From the NCBI GenBank assembly GCA_944388125.1, contig CALXHO010000012.1, positions 1 through 46,048 of the forward strand: a stretch of DNA of 46,048 nt. The letters run 5' to 3'. The DNA is from an uncultured Gemmiger sp. (GTDB lineage: Bacteria > Bacillota > Clostridia > Oscillospirales > Ruminococcaceae). Of this stretch, positions 8,376 through 16,166 are shown piece after piece. The notes beneath the pieces are model-generated. The model saw only the letters and a list, made by a program, of their open reading frames with translations. It did not search any database and was not told where the DNA came from. How positions within the stretch are numbered: position 1 is the stretch's first letter; every line of letters starts with the position of its first letter. The translations under genes and the position numbers were made by a program.

Positions 8376-9263
8376 TTATGCCTTTTCCCGGCTGTGCTCC
8401 ACCGCAAACTCGAGAAAGTTCCGGGCGGCGGGGGGCAGAAAAACAGCATCGTTGTGCACCGCAAAGAGTTCCCGCTTGTAAGTGGGCGAGGCAATGCGCA
8501 GCACCGCCACATTCAGCCGGTACAATACCGCCATATCCGGTACCACCGCAATGCCGAACCCCCGGGCCACCAGCCCCGCGATGACCTGGTCCTCCTCGGT
8601 CTCGTAGGCAACTTTCGGCTGACCGCCCGCCGCTGCGAACAGGTCGTCGATCACGCCCCGCAGGCCGGGGCCCTGTCCGAAGCAGATCTGGGGATAGGGC
8701 AGCGCCTCCCGCAGGTCGATGCTCTGCCGGGAAGCCAGGGGATGGTCTTTCGGCACAATGAGCACCAGTTCCTGCCGGGTCACCGGTACCGCCGTCAGGT
8801 GCAGGTCCTGCTCCGGGCGGGAGCAGAACACCAGATCGTATTTTTGCCCCACAAGGCCGTCCAGCAGCCCCGGCGTGCGGTCGGTGTGGAACTCGAACCG
8901 GATGTTTTTGCCCTGGTTTGCAGCCAGAAATTCCGCGGCCAGCGCCGGGATATACTCGGTGCCCAGCGACCGCAGGAATCCCAGCCGGATCAGTCCCTCC
9001 CCCTGGGCGCTGTGCTGCAGCGAGAGTACCCCGCGGTCCAGTGTTGCCAGCGTCCGCCGGGCACAGTCGAGAAACTCCTCCCCGTAGCGGGTCAGCACCG
9101 TGTTGCGGCCGGACTTTTCAAACAGGGGCACTCCCAGCTCCGCCTCCAGCGTGCGGATGGCGTGGCTCAGGCTGGGCTGGGCAATGCAGAGCTGCTCCGC
9201 CGCCCGGGTATAATGCCCCACCTCGACCAGCCGGACAAAGTACCGCAGATAATCCAGATTCAT
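8376..9263 (-). CDS. LysR-family transcriptional regulator
   Basis: This 295-residue regulator has an N-terminal winged helix-turn-helix (MNLDYLRYFVRLVEVGHYTR, then AEQLCIAQPSLSHAIRTLE) and a C-terminal type 2 periplasmic-binding-like effector domain from about residue 90. The start at 9263 follows AAAGGAGGCGGG and matches the family N terminus; a longer in-frame start lacks homology. It is transcribed away from the membrane protein at 9411. A palindrome between the two genes fits the usual pattern of a LysR regulator controlling its divergent neighbour and itself. The inducer is unknown. Confidence 0.9.
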   Translation of the reverse strand: MNLDYLRYFVRLVEVGHYTRAAEQLCIAQPSLSHAIRTLEAELGVPLFEKSGRNTVLTRYGEEFLDCARRTLATLDRGVLSLQHSAQGEGLIRLGFLRSLGTEYIPALAAEFLAANQGKNIRFEFHTDRTPGLLDGLVGQKYDLVFCSRPEQDLHLTAVPVTRQELVLIVPKDHPLASRQSIDLREALPYPQICFGQGPGLRGVIDDLFAAAGGQPKVAYETEEDQVIAGLVARGFGIAVVPDMAVLYRLNVAVLRIASPTYKRELFAVHNDAVFLPPAARNFLEFAVEHSREKA

Positions 9264-9285
9264 ATTCCCGCCTCCTTTGATAAGC

Positions 9286-9317
9286 ATTATATCATAATGA
9301 TAGAAAGAATCTATCAT
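9286..9317. promoter_or_regulatory. LysR -10 box and palindromic operator
   Basis: A perfect inverted repeat ATGATAG (9297-9303) / CTATCAT (9311-9317) with a 7-nt spacer lies in the divergent intergenic region. On the minus strand a TATAAT -10 box (rc of 9286-9291) precedes the LysR gene, and the palindrome covers the region where its -35 contacts would be. This fits autorepression and control of the divergent gene. Confidence 0.6.
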
Positions 9318-9335
9318 TTCATCAAAAGGATTTAT

Positions 9336-9364
9336 TTTACATTTTCCCTGTTGGTGACTACAAT
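9336..9364 (+). promoter_or_regulatory. Sigma-A promoter of the YczE-type gene
   Basis: TTTACA (9336-9341) and TACAAT (9359-9364) are separated by 17 nt. Transcription would begin near 9371, which rules out the in-frame ATG codons at 9297 and 9363 and favours the GTG at 9411 as the start. Confidence 0.65.
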
Positions 9365-9410
9365 GGGAAGATGGATTCAGCAAATCTTACAAAAAGCGGG
9401 GTCTTGTTTT

Positions 9411-10103
9411 GTGGAAAACAGTAATTCAGTGAAGCGTCTCCCCCTCTTTCCCGGGGAACTCACTCTGGTCATTGCGGTGGCCATCAATTCCTTCGGCGTT
9501 GTCCTGATGCTCTATTCGGGCTCCGGCATCTCCGCCATCTCCAGCGTCCCTTACGCCTTCTCGGAGGTCCTCCCTTTCTTCACGCTGGGTACCTGGACCT
9601 ATCTGTTCCAGGCAGCGCTGGTGTTCAGCCTGATGGTGCTGCGCCGGAAATTCGTCATCTCCTACCTGTTCAGTTTTGTGGTTGGCTTTGTCTTTGGCGA
9701 GCTGCTGGACGTCCATGAGCTGTGGATCAACCATCTGCCCACCGCCATCGGCTGGCGGGTGGCCTACTTCATCGTCAGCTACCTGCTCATCAGCCTGGGC
9801 ATCGCCCTCTCCAACCGCTGCGGTCTGCCCATCGTCCCCACCGATCTTTTCCCCCGGGAGCTTTCCCAGATCACCGGCATCGGCTATCCCAGGATCAAAA
9901 TTTCCTTTGACGCCATCTGCCTTGTCGTCACGGCAGCCATGACCTTCCTCTGCCTGGGCCATGTGCTGGGTCTGGGCATCGGCACCGTGCTGGCTGCCCT
10001 GACCATGGGCAAGACCATCGGCATCATCGGCACCTGGCTGGACGGGCATTTCACCTTTGCCGTCGGCCTGCGCCTGCACAAAGCGGGACAGGCAGCCAAA
10101 TAA
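9411..10103 (+). CDS. YczE/YyaS/YitT-type integral membrane protein
   Basis: This 230-residue membrane protein has about five or six hydrophobic segments. Motifs such as NSFGVVLMLYSGSGISAIS near the N terminus and GLPIVPTDLFPRELS in the middle recall the YczE/YyaS/YitT group of uncharacterised Firmicutes membrane proteins, often found beside LysR or MarR regulators. The GTG start is chosen because the promoter at 9336-9364 implies a transcript beginning near 9371; a GCGGGG element lies 9 nt before it. Earlier starts would lie upstream of the transcript. The transported substrate, if any, is unknown. The gene ends at a bidirectional terminator. Confidence 0.75.
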   Translation: MENSNSVKRLPLFPGELTLVIAVAINSFGVVLMLYSGSGISAISSVPYAFSEVLPFFTLGTWTYLFQAALVFSLMVLRRKFVISYLFSFVVGFVFGELLDVHELWINHLPTAIGWRVAYFIVSYLLISLGIALSNRCGLPIVPTDLFPRELSQITGIGYPRIKISFDAICLVVTAAMTFLCLGHVLGLGIGTVLAALTMGKTIGIIGTWLDGHFTFAVGLRLHKAGQAAK

Positions 10104-10119
10104 CCACACTGAGCAAAAA

Positions 10120-10153
10120 GAGCGGACCGTCCCAGGACGGCCCGCTCCTTTTT
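10120..10153. terminator. Bidirectional terminator between convergent genes
   Basis: A 13-bp stem with one mismatch, GAGCGGACCGTCC (10120-10132) and GGACGGCCCGCTC (10135-10147), is flanked by A residues on the left and T residues on the right. It serves both the YczE-type gene and the lipoprotein at 10162. Confidence 0.8.
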
Positions 10154-10161
10154 GGTTGGCG

Positions 10162-11283
10162 TTATGCGGTATAGTCGATGGTGAAGGTGACCGGCCCCTC
10201 CAGCGTGAATTCGGTGTTGTTGGGAATGCTGCTGGAAGCATTGCCTTCCACCGTCACGGGGGTGTCGGTGGTGATGGAGACATCATCCGGCGTTGCGCTG
10301 GCACTGCTGGTGTCGATCTTGTTGACCACACCGGTCATCATGGGAACGGTATACTGGGTGCCGTTTTCCACCACGGTGCACTCCACGGTCTGACCGGCAT
10401 AATCCGGCATGGCGGGGACTTCCGAGATGTCCACCACACTGGGGATTGCCGCCTGATGCACACCAAAGCTGTCCAGACGAAGAATCAGCTTGACTGCCAT
10501 GGTATCGTCAAGGTAAACCTCATAGAAGTTTCCGTTGGAATCGGCCAGATTATCCCGGTAAGTAGCCTGTCCCATCCAGTCGTTATACGGCACGTACATC
10601 TCGTTCATGCCGGAATTCTCATGCTCCTGCAGCGAGTAGGTCTCCAGCGGCATTCCGCCTTCCTTGAGGGTGTAAAGCGGGTAGAAAGTGTCGCACGCCG
10701 CCATCTGGAAGGAAGTTTCCGTGTAAATTTTGCACATGGAAGCGCCGTCATCGTTCCAGGTGAGGCTCCATCCGAAATCGCCGTCAGGATTCACGGTATT
10801 GTAGGCATTGTTGGCATAGGGCATACTGTCCCGCAGCCAGTTGAGATTGCCGTCCTCATCGTACCAGGAATAGAAGGTCCCCACATAGCTCGGCTCGGTT
10901 TCCATCTGGGCATTGCCGCCCTCTGCCGGTGCCCCCACCTCATATTGTTTCACTTCCACTTTGAGGGCCTTGCCGGAGCCGGCCGGAGCCAGCAGAGTGG
11001 TTGAGTTGGCCAGGAACAGGTCCTTCAAATTGAAGTCGGCCTTGTCATGGCTCTGCACCCAGGCCAGGTCGCTGACCGAGGTCACCGTGGTCTCCGGCTC
11101 CGGTGTGGGGGTGGGGTCGGGCGTGGGCGTCGGGGTGGGAGCAGGGGTGGCTGTGGGCTGGACCGTCTCCGCCGGGGCGGTTTCTGTGGTGGATTCGCTC
11201 TGAGGTTCGCCGGAGCAAGCGGCCAGGGAAACCGCCATGACAGCCGCAAGACTCAGGGCTGCCACTCTTTGCATCTGTTTCAT
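10162..11283 (-). CDS. Lipoprotein with Thr/Pro-rich linker, function unknown
   Basis: This 373-residue secreted lipoprotein starts MKQMQRVAALSL and has a lipobox LAAC with Cys23. A spacer of repeated TP units (PTPTPTPDPTPTPEPE) lifts the domain from the membrane. The globular part (about 80-373) is rich in acidic and aromatic residues and ends in beta-rich segments. No family was recognised. The start at 11283 follows GGAAGGAAT. A longer in-frame start at 11409 would bury the signal peptide and overlap the promoter, so it is rejected. It has its own promoter and terminator. A second lipoprotein with a similar linker lies at 12354-13157. Confidence 0.8.
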   Translation of the reverse strand: MKQMQRVAALSLAAVMAVSLAACSGEPQSESTTETAPAETVQPTATPAPTPTPTPDPTPTPEPETTVTSVSDLAWVQSHDKADFNLKDLFLANSTTLLAPAGSGKALKVEVKQYEVGAPAEGGNAQMETEPSYVGTFYSWYDEDGNLNWLRDSMPYANNAYNTVNPDGDFGWSLTWNDDGASMCKIYTETSFQMAACDTFYPLYTLKEGGMPLETYSLQEHENSGMNEMYVPYNDWMGQATYRDNLADSNGNFYEVYLDDTMAVKLILRLDSFGVHQAAIPSVVDISEVPAMPDYAGQTVECTVVENGTQYTVPMMTGVVNKIDTSSASATPDDVSITTDTPVTVEGNASSSIPNNTEFTLEGPVTFTIDYTA

Positions 11284-11380
11284 ACTAGATCCATTCCTTC
11301 CAATTTCTGTTGGGATGGCCGTCAGGGGGCAGTCATCCTTCATCACCGCGGGGCATTGTGCCGCTCCCAGTTTCCTTTTC

Positions 11381-11409
11381 ATTATAGACCCGGGATCCCC
11401 AGAAGTCAA
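11381..11409 (-). promoter_or_regulatory. Sigma-A promoter of the TP-linker lipoprotein
   Basis: On the minus strand TTGACT (rc of 11404-11409) and TATAAT (rc of 11381-11386) are separated by 17 nt, about 100 nt before the lipoprotein start. Confidence 0.7.
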
Positions 11410-11514
11410 TGTCCGGGCATCAGGAGGGCGTCTTTTGAGATGGGTGTGAAGGTTCCCGGGATTGCAGGACAGGATTGCTTTCCTGAAAAATTGTACCTTT
11501 TTTCCCTTTTTCTA

Positions 11515-11571
11515 TTGACAAACAGGTGTGGCAGGAATATAGTATCTTCATATGAGCAAACGTTCACATGA
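11515..11571 (+). promoter_or_regulatory. Promoter and ArsR-type operator of the metal operon
   Basis: TTGACA (11515-11520) and TATAGT (11538-11543) lie 17 nt apart. Immediately downstream, an imperfect palindrome at 11548-11571, TCATATGAGC/GTTCACATGA, matches the general form of SmtB/CadC/CzrA operators. A repressor bound there would block initiation until metal releases it. Confidence 0.7.
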
Positions 11572-11584
11572 AAGGATGAGGCGA

Positions 11585-11965
11585 ATGGCAACTCCCGAAA
11601 CACCCCGCACCAATTCCGCCCCTGCTGAGGGAGAATTCCTGGCCGCGCAGCCCGACGTGGTGGCCCGTCTGCGGGAGGATCTGCCCGACGATGAGGTGTT
11701 GTACGATCTGGCTGAGCTGTTCCGCATGTTTGCAGATTCCACCCGCATCAAGATCCTGTACGCCCTGTTTGAGAGCGAACTCTGTGTGGGGGACATTGCC
11801 CAGCTGCTGAACCTGTCCCAGAGTTCGGTAAGCCATCAGCTGCGGCTGCTGAAAAACAGCAAGCTGGTCAAGTTCCGCCGGGAGGGCAAGGTCATCTTTT
11901 ATTCCCTGGACGACGACCACGTCCGCAGCATGATCGCCCTGGGCATGGAACATGTGGAAGAATAA
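11585..11965 (+). CDS. ArsR/SmtB-family metal-responsive repressor
   Basis: This 126-residue winged-helix repressor has an N-terminal tail of about 30 residues, then the ArsR core with DSTRIKILYALFESELCVGD, which contains the CadC/SmtB alpha3 ELCVGD region, followed by the recognition helix LSQSSVSHQLRLL and the beta wing GKVIFYSL. ELCV-D is the typical CadC/CzrA metal-site context, and the C-terminal DDDHVRSMIALGMEHVEE supplies the Asp/His residues expected of an alpha5 Zn/Cd site. The start follows AAGGATGAGG; earlier in-frame ATGs fall in the operator. The next gene, 33 nt on, encodes a metal-binding HMA protein, so the sensed ion is probably Zn, Cd or Pb. Confidence 0.88.
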   Translation: MATPETPRTNSAPAEGEFLAAQPDVVARLREDLPDDEVLYDLAELFRMFADSTRIKILYALFESELCVGDIAQLLNLSQSSVSHQLRLLKNSKLVKFRREGKVIFYSLDDDHVRSMIALGMEHVEE

Positions 11966-11998
11966 CCCGTTTGATCGACCGTAAAGGAGTGTTTTGTC

Positions 11999-12214
11999 AT
12001 GCAGAAGAAATTCAACATTGAAGTGGACTGCGCCAACTGCGCCGCCAAGATCGAGACCGCCCTCAACAAGATGGAGGGTGTCAACCGCGCCAGCGTCAAC
12101 TTTATGACCCAGAAACTGGTGCTGGATGCCGACGATGACCGGTTTTCCGCAATCCTGAAGGATGCCGTCAAAACGGCCAAAAAGATCGAGCCGGATTTTG
12201 AGATCGAGCTGTAA
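11999..12214 (+). CDS. Small heavy-metal-associated (HMA) domain protein
   Basis: This 71-residue cytosolic metal-binding protein resembles a free-standing N-terminal HMA domain of a Zn/Cd P-type ATPase. The metal site is DCANCAAK (Cys at 11 and 14), and the fold continues with ASVNFMTQKLVLDAD and an acidic end. The start has AAAGGAGTG upstream. It follows the ArsR repressor in one operon. In related Clostridia this arrangement usually continues into a P1B-type ATPase, but here the transcript meets a terminator about 90 nt later and no pump gene is present in the window. It may buffer metal or pass it to a pump encoded elsewhere. Confidence 0.85.
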   Translation: MQKKFNIEVDCANCAAKIETALNKMEGVNRASVNFMTQKLVLDADDDRFSAILKDAVKTAKKIEPDFEIEL

Positions 12215-12303
12215 CCGGCCATGCCCAACACCCTGCGGATGCTCACGGTGCCCAAAAAGCACTGAGCGCTCCTTTTTCGCAGTCCATACATCCATACAAA
12301 AGA

Positions 12304-12344
12304 ACAGGTCCCGGCAGATGCAATACCTGCCGGGGCCTGTTTTG
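12304..12344. terminator. Bidirectional terminator after the HMA gene
   Basis: Arms CAGGTCCCGGCAG (12305-12317) and CTGCCGGGGCCTG (12327-12339) pair over 13 bp with one G-T pair, followed by TTTTGTCTG on the plus strand and by TTCTTTT on the minus strand. It also ends the lipoprotein gene at 12354. Confidence 0.8.
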
Positions 12345-12353
12345 TCTGTTGTC

Positions 12354-13157
12354 TTATGCTTCGTCGTCGGGGCCTGCAAAGGACGGCCGGCCGTAGGCGT
12401 CCACCCGCCAGCCGTCCTCGGTGTTGACCAGACGGACGGTGATGTGTCCCACCTTGTCGTAGCTGACCGCCCGCCGGGCGATGTAATCCTCGGTGCTCTC
12501 CCCGTCCCGAGGGATGGTGTAGTGGGCAATGCGGTAAAATTCCACCGTATTGTCATCCGACGAGATCAGCTGGAAGATATCGGGCACATCGGACAGTTCA
12601 CTGTTGCCGCCGATGCCGATGTCCGCCGCGGCCAGCTTGCCGTCGATGGAGATAAACCGCCAGTCAAAGCCCTGCTCCTCCAGAAAGGCCGGGGTAAATA
12701 CCGTGAGAAGCTGCTGCTCATAGTATTCCAGGGTGGCGTTCTCCCCCTCCAGGATCTGGTAGAGGAAGGTGGTGCCGGTGTCCGCCTGCCGGCTTACCTC
12801 GGGCTGGTCGGAGTAATCCCAGCCGTACTGATACATGACCCAGAAGGTATCCCCGAACAGCGGCTGGGATGCCTTGTCCGCCCGGGTGTAGACGTCGTAC
12901 TGCTCGGGAGTCAGAAAGACTTCCGGGCTGTCCACCTCCTCCCCCGTCGAGGTTGGCTCGGGTGCAGGCGTGGGGGTCGGCTCCGGGGTGGGAGTTGCCT
13001 GCACCGGCCGGGGCGTAGGTTCCACCTCCGCCACCGCTGCGGGGGTAGGATCGGGCGCAGGGGTCGCCTCCCCGCCGGGCAGCCGGACAGTCACGGTACA
13101 GCCCGCCAGCAGTCCCGCCACCAGCAAGGCAGCCCCAAGGGCATACATTCGTTTCAT
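12354..13157 (-). CDS. Lipoprotein with Pro/Thr linker, function unknown
   Basis: This 267-residue lipoprotein has a signal sequence ending LLAGC (Cys20), then a Pro-rich spacer of about 50 residues with repeated PTP units, then a globular domain of about 190 residues. It starts at LTPEQYDVYTRADKASQ and ends in a short beta-strand region typical of NTF2-like or IseA-like secreted domains; neither assignment is firm. The start follows GGGAGGAATTCTC. The gene stands alone between two terminators. Its linker style resembles that of the lipoprotein at 10162-11283, but the globular parts do not obviously match. Confidence 0.78.
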   Translation of the reverse strand: MKRMYALGAALLVAGLLAGCTVTVRLPGGEATPAPDPTPAAVAEVEPTPRPVQATPTPEPTPTPAPEPTSTGEEVDSPEVFLTPEQYDVYTRADKASQPLFGDTFWVMYQYGWDYSDQPEVSRQADTGTTFLYQILEGENATLEYYEQQLLTVFTPAFLEEQGFDWRFISIDGKLAAADIGIGGNSELSDVPDIFQLISSDDNTVEFYRIAHYTIPRDGESTEDYIARRAVSYDKVGHITVRLVNTEDGWRVDAYGRPSFAGPDDEA

Positions 13158-13209
13158 GAGAATTCCTCCCAGCGCTCAGAATATGGCCTGTCCCGGATAC
13201 CGGGTGCAC

Positions 13210-13250
13210 AAAGGGGAGGAGTCCGGCCCGGGCGGGCTTTTCTCCTCCCC
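13210..13250 (-). terminator. Terminator of the alcohol/aldehyde dehydrogenase operon
   Basis: Arms GGGGAGGAG (13213-13221) and CTCCTCCCC (13242-13250) form a perfect stem with a GC-rich loop. Reading on the minus strand, the stem is followed by TTTG. Confidence 0.7.
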
Positions 13251-13296
13251 TGTATGGTATCAGGCAAATGCGTCCGAACTGTGTCCGGGCTTTTTC

Positions 13297-14676
13297 TCAG
13301 CGCAGGAACATCCGCACCAGGCGCTCCTTGAGGCTGGTGTAGGGCTGGTAGCGCATGGTCAGGTCGATCCAGGTCTTTTTGTCCACCATGCTGCGGGTGT
13401 GGCTGAACTCCTCAAAGCCCGCCTTGCCGTGGTAGCCGCCCATGCCGCTCTCCCCCACGCCGCCGAAGGGCATGGCGCTGGTGGCCAGATGGATGATGGT
13501 GTCGTTGATGCAGCCGCCGCCGAACCGGCAGCCGTCCATGACCTTTTTGCGGTTGGCCTTGCTGGACGTGAAGAAGTAGAGGGCCAGCGGGTGGGGATGG
13601 CTCTCGATCCGGGCGATGGCCTCGTCCAGGCTGTTCCAGGTCAGCACCGGCAGGATGGGTCCGAAGATCTCCTCCCCCATGACGGCATCGTCAAAGGTGA
13701 CGTCGGTCATGACGGTGGGGGCAATGCGCAGGGTCTGGGCGTCGGAATTGCCGCCCGTCACCACCTTGGCCGGGTCGATGAGGCCAAGAATGCGGTCAAA
13801 ATGCTTCTGGTTGATGATCTTGCCGTAGTTCTCGTTTTTGAGAGGATCGGCGCCGAACTGGGCGGTGATCTCCTCCTGGATGGCCTTGACCAGTTCATCC
13901 CGGATGGAAGCGTCGCAGTAAAGATAGTCGGGGGCGACGCAGGTCTGGCCGCAGTTGAGGTACTTGCCGAACACAATGCGCCGGGCTGCCAGACGGATGT
14001 TGGCCGTGGCGTCCACGATGCAGGGGCTCTTGCCGCCCAGTTCCAGGGTGACGGGGGTCAGGTACTCGGCCGCATGGCGCAGCACCTCCCGGCCCACCGT
14101 CTTGCCGCCGGTGAAGAAGATCTTGTCGAACTTCTGGTTGAGCAGGGCCTGGTTCTCGGCACGGCCGCCGGTGACGACGGCCACATATTCGGGATCAAAG
14201 CACTCCGAGATCAGCTTCTGGATGACGCGAGAGGTCTCGGGGGCGTAGGCGCTGGGCTTGACCATGGCGGTGTTGCCCGCGGCGATGGCGTCGATGAGCG
14301 GGTCCAGCGTGAGCATGAGGGGGTAGTTCCAGGGACTCATGATGAGCACGTTGCCGTAGGGCGACGGGCTGCGGAAGCTGCGCGCTGCAAACTGGGACAT
14401 GGGGGTGGGCACCGTGCGGTCCCGCATCAGCCCGGCCAGGTGACGGCGCATCCAGCTGAGTTCGGACAGGGTCATGCCCGTCTCGCACATATAGCTTTCC
14501 ACGGCACTCTTGCCCAGGTCGGCTTTCAGTGCGGCGTTGATCTCCGTCTCATGGCGGCGGATGGCTGCCTCCAGGTCCTCAAGCGCCTTTGCTCGAAAGG
14601 CTCTGGGCAGCGTCTTTCCCGTGGAAAAGAACTTGCGCTGGCTCTCCAGCACCTGCACGATCTGTTGTTCTGTCAT
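13297..14676 (-). CDS. Aldehyde dehydrogenase, class 3 (ALDH3) type
   Basis: This 459-residue NAD(P)-dependent enzyme oxidises aldehydes to carboxylates. Its short length and C-terminal hydrophobic/basic tail (YTSLKERLVRMFLR) are typical of the ALDH3 group that acts on fatty or aromatic aldehydes. Motifs are SPWNYPLMLTLDP (cofactor region), FTGGKTVGREV, LELGGKSPC (general-base Glu) and NCGQTCVAPDY (nucleophilic Cys). The start at 14676 follows ACGGAGGAAAATACC and gives the canonical N terminus. It overlaps the 3' end of the upstream alcohol dehydrogenase gene by 98 nt in a different frame, so the two are co-transcribed and probably interconvert an alcohol, aldehyde and acid. Confidence 0.9.
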   Translation of the reverse strand: MTEQQIVQVLESQRKFFSTGKTLPRAFRAKALEDLEAAIRRHETEINAALKADLGKSAVESYMCETGMTLSELSWMRRHLAGLMRDRTVPTPMSQFAARSFRSPSPYGNVLIMSPWNYPLMLTLDPLIDAIAAGNTAMVKPSAYAPETSRVIQKLISECFDPEYVAVVTGGRAENQALLNQKFDKIFFTGGKTVGREVLRHAAEYLTPVTLELGGKSPCIVDATANIRLAARRIVFGKYLNCGQTCVAPDYLYCDASIRDELVKAIQEEITAQFGADPLKNENYGKIINQKHFDRILGLIDPAKVVTGGNSDAQTLRIAPTVMTDVTFDDAVMGEEIFGPILPVLTWNSLDEAIARIESHPHPLALYFFTSSKANRKKVMDGCRFGGGCINDTIIHLATSAMPFGGVGESGMGGYHGKAGFEEFSHTRSMVDKKTWIDLTMRYQPYTSLKERLVRMFLR

Positions 14677-15892
14677 TGGTATTTTCCTCCGTTTTGGGCA
14701 TCACCAGGCGGTACAGCGCCTGGAGTTCCTGGGCGTCCAACAGGATGGGCACAGGATAAAGGGGGTTGGCTTCATGGTCGGCGTTGCGGGCCAGTTTGGG
14801 GAGATCCTCCTCCCGGATGCCTTCCAGCGTGCGGGGGATCTCCATATGGGCGTTCATCTCCCGGATGCGGGCAATGAATTTTGCCGAGGCCTCCGCCGGG
14901 GTGTCGCTGACGCTTGCCACGCCGGTCTCCACGGCCAGGCGGCCCAGGCGCTTGTGGGCAGCGGGGCCGTAGGCTTCCAGGACCTCAGGCAGCAGCACCG
15001 CGTTGGCCAGGCCGTGGGCGATGCCGTACTGGCCGCCCAGGGAATGGGCCACCGCGTGGACGTAGCCCACGTAGCTCTTGGTGAATGCGGTGCCCGCCAG
15101 GTAGGCGGCGCGCAGCATCTTGGCCCGGGCGGTCAGGTCGCCGCCGTTCTCCCAGGCCACAGGCAGGCTTTCCAGAATGAGGCGCACCGCGGTGACGGCA
15201 GCCTCCCGGGTGCCCCGGGTGGTGGAGCCGCCGATGTAGGCTTCCACCGCGTGGGTCATGGCATCCATACCGGTGGTGGCGGTGAGCATCGGGGGCAGAC
15301 CCACGGTGACTTCCGGGTCCAGCAGGGCATAGGACGGGATGAGGGCAAAGTCGTTGATGGGGTATTTGTGGTGGGTCTCGCCGTCGGTGATGACGGCGGC
15401 CAGGGTGGTCTCACTGCCGGTGCCGGCGGTGGTGGGCACCGCGATGAGCAGGGGCAGCGGACGCATGACGTGGAGCAGGCCCTCCATGCGGGAGAGGGGC
15501 TTTCTCGGCCGGGCAATACGGGCGCCGGCCGCCTTGGCGCAGTCCATGGAGGAGCCGCCGCCAAAGGCGATGATGGCGCCGCAGCCGTCATCCAGATACA
15601 TCCGGCGGGCAGCCTCCACGTTGGCCACCGTGGGGTTGGCCACCGTCTCGTCAAAGATGCTGACGCCGATGCCCGCCCCGGCCAGGGCCTTTTCCAGCGG
15701 CTCGGTCAGGTGATGGCTGCGGATGCCCTTGTCGGTGACCAGCAGCGCCCGGCTGATCTTTTTCTTGGTGAGCAGAGCGGCAACGCCGTCCACTCCGTCC
15801 AGCAGCTTGGGCTCCCGATAGGGCAGAAAGGGCAGCGCCACGCGCATGACGAACTGGAAGGTGCGGCAGTAGATCTTTTTGACAGGATTCAT
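14579..15892 (-). CDS. Iron-dependent alcohol dehydrogenase
   Basis: This 437-residue group III alcohol dehydrogenase reversibly reduces an aldehyde using NAD(P)H. It shows the cofactor signature FGGGSSMDCAKA, PTTAGTGSETT, and metal ligands in DAMTHAVEAY and HAVAHSLGGQYGIAHGLANA. The start follows GGGGAGG. The family core ends near ALYRLVMPKTEE; about 34 further residues are read out of frame through the start of the downstream aldehyde dehydrogenase gene and look non-conserved, suggesting loss of an earlier stop. The pairing with ALDH suggests a shared substrate. Confidence 0.9.
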   Translation of the reverse strand: MNPVKKIYCRTFQFVMRVALPFLPYREPKLLDGVDGVAALLTKKKISRALLVTDKGIRSHHLTEPLEKALAGAGIGVSIFDETVANPTVANVEAARRMYLDDGCGAIIAFGGGSSMDCAKAAGARIARPRKPLSRMEGLLHVMRPLPLLIAVPTTAGTGSETTLAAVITDGETHHKYPINDFALIPSYALLDPEVTVGLPPMLTATTGMDAMTHAVEAYIGGSTTRGTREAAVTAVRLILESLPVAWENGGDLTARAKMLRAAYLAGTAFTKSYVGYVHAVAHSLGGQYGIAHGLANAVLLPEVLEAYGPAAHKRLGRLAVETGVASVSDTPAEASAKFIARIREMNAHMEIPRTLEGIREEDLPKLARNADHEANPLYPVPILLDAQELQALYRLVMPKTEENTNDRTTDRAGAGEPAQVLFHGKDAAQSLSSKGA

Positions 15893-16103
15893 AGGTTCGG
15901 CCTCCCCGGCATTCAGGTGGTATCGTTGGTCCGGATGGCTCCGGATTTATAGCTAAATTTCCTGAATTATTCTAGCACTTCCGGGGAGATTTTCCTACTG
16001 TCGATTTGCCGGATTTCAAGCACCTGCGTCATTTTTTTATGGCGAGATTTTCATATTTTTCGCCTTCCACCGCTTATTGTGCCCCAAAATTCACGCACCG
16101 GCA

Positions 16104-16142
16104 GACAAACCGGGAGCCCGGACGACGGTCCGGGCTCCCGGT
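16104..16142 (-). terminator. Terminator of ptsI
   Basis: A perfect 15-bp stem, ACCGGGAGCCCGGAC (16109-16123) and GTCCGGGCTCCCGGT (16128-16142), has a 4-nt loop. On the minus strand it is followed by TTGTC. Confidence 0.75.
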
Positions 16143-16166
16143 CATGTGTCGTGGTTTGATTGGGGA

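Noticed and set aside
11096-11165. Simple GGGGTGGG-type repeats, considered as a CRISPR or tandem array
   Set aside because: They encode the Thr-Pro stalk of a lipoprotein; unit length and spacing do not fit CRISPR.
12221-12265. Short frame MPNTLRMLTVPKKH after the HMA gene, considered as a remnant of a pump
   Set aside because: Too short, no ribosome site and no recognisable match to a P-type ATPase.
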